Origin: Acidobacteriota bacterium
GTDB lineage: Bacteria > Acidobacteriota > Terriglobia > UBA7540
Assembly: GCA_021784615.1 (NCBI GenBank)
Contig: JAJYHU010000145.1
Span: 1 to 9,379 of the forward strand
Direction of reading: 5' to 3'
Length of the DNA: 9,379 bases
In this document: piece after piece, positions 6,817 to 9,379 of the stretch
Layout: each line of letters begins with the position of its first letter
Numbering within the stretch: position 1 is the stretch's first letter
Notes under the pieces: model-generated
The model's input: only the letters and a program-made list of their open reading frames with translations
Told to the model about the DNA's origin: nothing
The model's database searches: none
Position numbers and translations under genes: made by a program

Positions 6817-6849
6817 GCAGAAAGCAGAAGGCAGTAGGCAGTTGGCAAC
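6801..6849 (+). repeat. Heptamer tandem array, left flank of the four-helix-bundle module
   Basis: Seven consecutive 7-nt units are AGGCAGA, GAGCAGT, AGGCAGA, AAGCAGA, AGGCAGT, AGGCAGT and TGGCAAC. The consensus is AGGCAGW; the last unit is degenerate and runs into the first hairpin. AGAAAGT (6794-6800) may be a decayed extra unit. The array starts inside the transporter gene and contains its stop codon (6814-6816). It points toward the four-helix-bundle gene. Confidence 0.85.
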
Positions 6850-6874
6850 CACGGCATGCTTTTTATGCCGTGGG
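6847..6874 (+). repeat. Hairpin copy A of an inverted hairpin pair
   Basis: CCACGGCAT (6849-6857) and ATGCCGTGG (6865-6873) form a perfect 9-bp stem with a 7-nt loop (GCTTTTT). The T-run is in the loop rather than after the stem, so it is a poor terminator. The 28-nt unit is repeated in inverted orientation at 6901-6928 with 22 of 28 bases identical by my alignment. Confidence 0.75.
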
Positions 6875-6894
6875 TTCGGAACGCCTCGCCCCGC

Positions 6895-6926
6895 AAAAGG
6901 CCCACAGCACAAAATCGGTGCCGTGG
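6895..6926 (-). terminator. Possible leftward terminator of serS / four-helix-bundle gene (hairpin copy B)
   Basis: On the minus strand, directly after the four-helix-bundle stop, CCACGGCAC pairs with GTGCTGTGG (6902-6926; one G-U pair, 7-nt loop). TTTT follows after GCC (6895-6898). The U-run is short and offset by 3 nt, so the terminator is weak. Its 28-nt unit (6901-6928) is the partner of the hairpin at 6847-6874. Confidence 0.45.
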
Positions 6927-7301
6927 TTACCGCTGAGGCGTGAATCTCTCAGGGTTCCGCATCATGCTTCCAATCATCTTCCACAGCTCTTCGTATCCAG
7001 AGACAAGCTGCTGCCGGTCTTCCGGCGATAAGTAACCGCAGCCATGCGCGAAATCGAGCCATACCTGTGTTTCTGTTGCCTCAGCATCCGCATCGGCAAG
7101 TTTGCTCAAGAACATGTTCGGATATCGTCGCTTGCGAAAACCTTCAGCAATATTCGCGGCCACGCTGCGCGAACAGCGCCGAATCTGGCTGGTCAAGGAG
7201 TAGCGTTCTTCTTCCGGGAATGCCTTGGTAAGGATGAAAATCTCCATAGCCAGCTTGAAGGCGATCTCGTAAATCTTCAAATGCCTGTAGCCACGAAGCA
7301 T
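6927..7301 (-). CDS. Four-helix-bundle protein, S23/IVS type (Avd-like fold)
   Basis: A 124-residue all-helical protein of the family first noted inside intervening sequences of 23S rRNA genes and structurally related to Avd of diversity-generating retroelements. Its molecular role is unknown; basic Avd-like barrels bind nucleic acid. Family features in order: YRHLKIYEIAFKLAMEI (5-21), TKAFPEEERYSLTSQIRR (25-42), SRSVAANIAEGFRK (44-57), the middle helix with EATETQVWLDFA (74-85), and YEELWKMIGSMMR (103-115). The length is normal and the gene looks intact. I start at the ATG at 7299-7301, which matches family N-termini. The frame also opens at 7349, but those 16 codons overlap serS and the heptamer array. 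There is no good SD; AAGG is too far upstream. It lies 19 nt after serS on the same strand, so it may be read through from the serS promoter. No rRNA surrounds it. Confidence 0.88.
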   Translation of the reverse strand: MLRGYRHLKIYEIAFKLAMEIFILTKAFPEEERYSLTSQIRRCSRSVAANIAEGFRKRRYPNMFLSKLADADAEATETQVWLDFAHGCGYLSPEDRQQLVSGYEELWKMIGSMMRNPERFTPQR

Positions 7302-7308
7302 CCGTTGC

Positions 7309-7336
7309 GCTGCCTTCTGCTTACCGCCTACTGATT
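7309..7336 (-). repeat. Heptamer array, right flank of the module (inverted relative to the left)
   Basis: Read on the minus strand, the units are AATCAGT (degenerate), AGGCGGT, AAGCAGA and AGGCAGC. They match the AGGCAGW consensus of the array at 6801-6849 in opposite orientation, so both arrays face the four-helix-bundle gene. The array begins inside the last codons of serS and contains its TAA stop (7321-7323). Confidence 0.7.
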
Positions 7337-8598
7337 TTCTCCATTCCATCGAGGTACGGCCGCAATGCTTCCGGCACCACCACGGAGCCGTCGCTTTGCT
7401 GATAGTTTTCCAGGATCGCGACCCAGGTTCGGCCCACCGCCAGCCCGCTGCCGTTCAAGGTATGGAGCAGTTCTGCCTTGCCGGTTTTCCCGTTGCGGAA
7501 ACGCAGATTGGCGCGCCGCGCCTGGAATGCCTCAAAGTTCGAACAGGAGGAAATTTCCTTATATTCACGGCTGGATGGCAGCCAGACTTCCAGGTCGTAT
7601 GTCTTTGCGGAGCTAAAACCCAGGTCACCCGTCGAGAGCGCCACCACGCGGTAAGGCAATTCCAGACGCTGCAAAATTGCTTCCGCATCGCGGGTCAGCG
7701 ATTCCAGTTCCTCGTAGGAAGTTTCAGGTGAGGTGAATTTTACCAGCTCGACTTTCTGGAATTGGTGCTGGCGGATGATGCCGCGCGTGTCTTTACCATA
7801 GGAACCGGCCTCGCTGCGGAAGCACGCCGTCCACGCGCAATGTTTCACCGGCAGCCGTTCGGCCTCCAGCACTTCATCGCGGTAGAGGTTGGTTACTGGC
7901 ACTTCTGCCGTCGGGATCAGCCAGTAATCGCTGCCTTCCAACTTAAACAAATCTTCCGTGAATTTCGGCAGTTGTCCGGTGCCGTAAAGGCTCGCCGAAT
8001 TCACGATGAAGGGGGGCAATACCTCGGTATACCCGTGCTCGCGCGTGTGCACGTCCAGCATAAAATTGGCCAGAGATCGTTCGAGCTTTGCCCCCACGCC
8101 GAAATAGACCGCAAACCGCGCCCCCGCAATTTTGGCGGCCCGCTCGAAATCCAGAATTCCCAACTCCGGACCCAGGTCCCAATGGGCCTTGGGTTCAAAG
8201 TCGAATTCTCTGGGCTGGCCCCAGCGCCGAACCTCCTGATTGTCCTGGGCGCCTCGCCCTAGGGGGACGGTTGCATGAGGGATGTTGGGAACGTTTCGCA
8301 GCACCTCTCGCAGTTTGTCGTCGGAGGCCTTGGCTTGCTCGTCGAGCGCCTGGATTTCGAGCCCCGCCTGCTTCATTTCCGCAATCAGCGCGGAAGCGTC
8401 CTGCTTCTGCTTCTTCAGCCGCGCAATCTCGTCAGAGGCTTTGTTTCGGCGGGCTTTTAGAGCCTCTGCTTCGGAAAGCTGTTTGCGACGCTCCGCATCC
8501 AGAGCTTCAAAATCTCCCAGTATGTCCGGAAGGCCGCGCTCGCGCATTTTCTGGCGAACCAACTCGAGATTCGCACGCACAAAACCTAAATCCAGCAT
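7321..8598 (-). CDS. serS: Seryl-tRNA synthetase
   Basis: A 425-residue class IIa aminoacyl-tRNA synthetase that charges tRNA-Ser (and tRNA-Sec where present) with serine in the cytoplasm. The N-terminal tRNA-binding arm is a long antiparallel coiled coil (about residues 28-103, rich in Lys/Glu/Ala). The catalytic core shows the serine-binding TAEVP (230-234), motif 2 FRSEAGSYGKDTRG...RQHQFQKVE (260-284, with R261, E263 and F280) and motif 3 NGSGLAVGRTWVAILENYQ (382-400, with R390). Length is normal. The ATG at 8598 has a perfect AAGGAG SD 5 nt upstream (8604-8609) and begins MLDLGFVRANLELV, the usual SerS opening; the frame extends to 8667, but that part contains the promoter. The last three residues (SRR) and the stop lie in the heptamer array. 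It is presumably essential. Confidence 0.97.
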   Translation of the reverse strand: MLDLGFVRANLELVRQKMRERGLPDILGDFEALDAERRKQLSEAEALKARRNKASDEIARLKKQKQDASALIAEMKQAGLEIQALDEQAKASDDKLREVLRNVPNIPHATVPLGRGAQDNQEVRRWGQPREFDFEPKAHWDLGPELGILDFERAAKIAGARFAVYFGVGAKLERSLANFMLDVHTREHGYTEVLPPFIVNSASLYGTGQLPKFTEDLFKLEGSDYWLIPTAEVPVTNLYRDEVLEAERLPVKHCAWTACFRSEAGSYGKDTRGIIRQHQFQKVELVKFTSPETSYEELESLTRDAEAILQRLELPYRVVALSTGDLGFSSAKTYDLEVWLPSSREYKEISSCSNFEAFQARRANLRFRNGKTGKAELLHTLNGSGLAVGRTWVAILENYQQSDGSVVVPEALRPYLDGMEKISRR

Positions 8599-8603
8599 TT
8601 TCA

Positions 8604-8609
8604 CTCCTT
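8604..8609 (-). promoter_or_regulatory. serS ribosome binding site
   Basis: AAGGAG on the minus strand, 5 nt before the ATG at 8596-8598. It fixes the serS start and excludes the longer frame from 8667. Confidence 0.8.
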
Positions 8610-8626
8610 TTGATGAGGAAAGTGCC

Positions 8627-8655
8627 AATGTAAACCACCTGCCTGAGGCTGTCAA
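8627..8655 (-). promoter_or_regulatory. serS sigma-70 promoter
   Basis: On the minus strand a perfect TTGACA (8650-8655) and TACATT (8627-8632) are separated by exactly 17 nt. The predicted transcript start near 8620 leaves a leader of about 22 nt that contains the SD. There is no room for a T-box or other riboswitch, so simple constitutive expression is likely. Confidence 0.65.
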
Positions 8656-8941
8656 TTCGTGCGACACGCAGCGGGGCCAAGCGAGAGGTTCCTATCGGGG
8701 GTGGCAGCTTCATGCCCCTCGTTCCTTGGGGTAGTACGCGCTGTCTTTAAAAGCGCTTCTGATCCCGAGAACGATCGGTGAGCAGCGGCACTTAGAAAGT
8801 GCGGGTTGCCGGCAAGAGCATCTTGCGGGCACGCTCTTCTCGGCGCTCGCCGTCGCGCTTCTATACGCCAGAGGACGGGCTTGCAGAGTCACAACCTATC
8901 AGTTGATTTGGACAATGGATGAGAAGAAGGCTTTGGGCCTC
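8656..8941. other. Gene-free stretch upstream of serS
   Basis: About 285 nt without a credible gene. It holds two short hairpins (8788-8826). A CCCC/GGGG inverted repeat lies at about 8714-8730. No tRNA or known RNA motif was recognised. Small frames on both strands here have no family resemblance. Confidence 0.4.
8788..8826. repeat. Two adjacent perfect 6-bp hairpins
   Basis: GCACTT-AGA-AAGTGC (8788-8802) and GCAAGA-GCA-TCTTGC (8812-8826) have the same geometry, a 6-bp stem with a 3-nt loop. They are 9 nt apart and each is followed by GGG. The arrangement resembles small intergenic palindromic repeats. No T-run follows on either strand. Confidence 0.5.
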
Positions 8942-9379
8942 TTACTTGAGGGCGCGGAGGACAACTTGCAACAAAAAAGCGGAGGGGGGAACGTCGAAAA
9001 TTCCGGTAAATGTGAACCAGAGGGATTGAACCGGTCTTTGAGGGTGCGACGCCCCCCCTCCCCGAGTTTGATGCGGGTTATCGGAGTCACTGATGCACAC
9101 TTTGCCGTTAATTGGTGATACTGTCAACGAACGTTGGTCGTAGACCTTTGGTGCCACGCCTCCTGCATTTTCACGCTCGCCACCCTCATTTGAAGAGTCG
9201 CCCCGAAGGAGTTCCTGGACGGAGGCGCTGTCTTGCCGTGACTGATTCAGCAGCTGTTGTAAGCAATTACCGGAGGCTAAATGTTCCCGCCGACTGCCAA
9301 TTTCCCGAAGGGCCATCCACTGAATAGAGATGGATGCGGGACACCTCGAATGATGCGTCAACGGATGGGCGCACGGCAA
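8942..9379 (-). CDS. Hypothetical open frame, open at the right window edge (doubtful)
   Basis: An open frame of at least 145 codons enters from the right edge and ends with TAA at 8942. I recognise no family. The readable part has no clear hydrophobic segments, motifs or biased codon third positions, and the first internal ATG (9316) lacks an SD. It contains a low-complexity GERENAGG stretch and GRGGGASHPQ-like glycine-rich sequence encoded by C-rich runs. It could be the tail of a gene, a decayed gene or chance. On the plus strand two shorter frames (8903-9118, 9112-9327) are no better supported. Confidence 0.15.
   Translation of the reverse strand: MPCAHPLTHHSRCPASISIQWMALREIGSRREHLASGNCLQQLLNQSRQDSASVQELLRGDSSNEGGERENAGGVAPKVYDQRSLTVSPINGKVCISDSDNPHQTRGGGASHPQRPVQSLWFTFTGIFDVPPSAFLLQVVLRALK

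Noticed and set aside
6625..6912. Minus-strand frames with repeated CLLPSAYCLLLSAY-like peptide
   Set aside because: This is translation of the heptamer array read backwards plus the shadow of the transporter gene; not a protein.
6927..7301. Reading the four-helix-bundle gene as an intervening sequence inside a 23S rRNA gene
   Set aside because: The flanks are the transporter and serS coding sequences; there is no rRNA sequence on either side.
6927..7301. Diversity-generating retroelement, because the protein resembles Avd
   Set aside because: No reverse transcriptase frame and no template/variable repeat pair with adenine-specific differences occur in the window.
6927..7349. Longer four-helix-bundle protein starting at the ATG at 7349
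   Set aside because: The extra 16 residues overlap serS and the heptamer array and have no match to family N-termini; the ATG at 7301 fits the family.
9022..9034. GGGATTGAACC, the reverse complement of a tRNA T-loop (GGTTCAATCCC), on the minus strand
   Set aside because: The five bases on either side of the loop do not pair, and no acceptor stem or anticodon arm is present.

Overview
The window most likely comes from an Acidobacteriota chromosome. The main evidence is a secreted VWFA-domain protein of the type that is strongly expanded in Acidobacteria. The moderately GC-rich composition and a sugar-polymer cluster of the XrtA/PEP-CTERM-associated style fit this. No rRNA or tRNA gene, CRISPR array or transposase is visible.

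Region 1 (1-4150, all minus strand) is an exopolysaccharide or cell-surface glycan cluster. In transcription order it contains hddC (GDP-heptose pyrophosphorylase), hddA (heptose-7-phosphate kinase), gmhB (heptose-bisphosphate phosphatase), a GT4-family glycosyltransferase and, running off the left edge, the membrane N-terminus of a probable polyprenyl-phosphate glycosylphosphotransferase. The first three genes overlap (7 nt, then an ATGA overlap) and supply three of the four steps from sedoheptulose-7-phosphate to GDP-D-glycero-alpha-D-manno-heptose. The isomerase gmhA is not in the window. The last two genes would use nucleotide sugars to build a lipid-linked polymer. A perfect TATAAT box lies in an AT-rich gap ahead of hddC.

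Region 2 (4305-5492, minus) is the exported VWFA-related protein. It is read from a TTG start with a strong Shine-Dalgarno (SD) sequence. A 400-nt divergent gap follows. It holds candidate promoters for both sides and a terminator-like hairpin.

Region 3 (5893-6816, plus) is a CzcD-like cation diffusion facilitator (zinc-type efflux). Region 5 (7321-8598, minus) is serS, seryl-tRNA synthetase, with a clear sigma-70 promoter and SD. The two genes converge.

Region 4 (about 6801-7336) lies between them and is the most interesting part. It is a compact module with a four-helix-bundle (S23/IVS-type, Avd-like) gene, flanked on both sides by heptamer arrays (AGGCAGW) in inverted, inward-facing orientation. 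The stop codons of both neighbouring genes lie inside these arrays. A pair of near-identical hairpins in opposite orientation sits just beyond the four-helix-bundle stop codon. It looks like a cassette that landed at the junction of two convergent genes.

Region 6 (8660-9379) has no gene I recognise. It holds two small hairpins side by side and one weak open frame running off the right edge.
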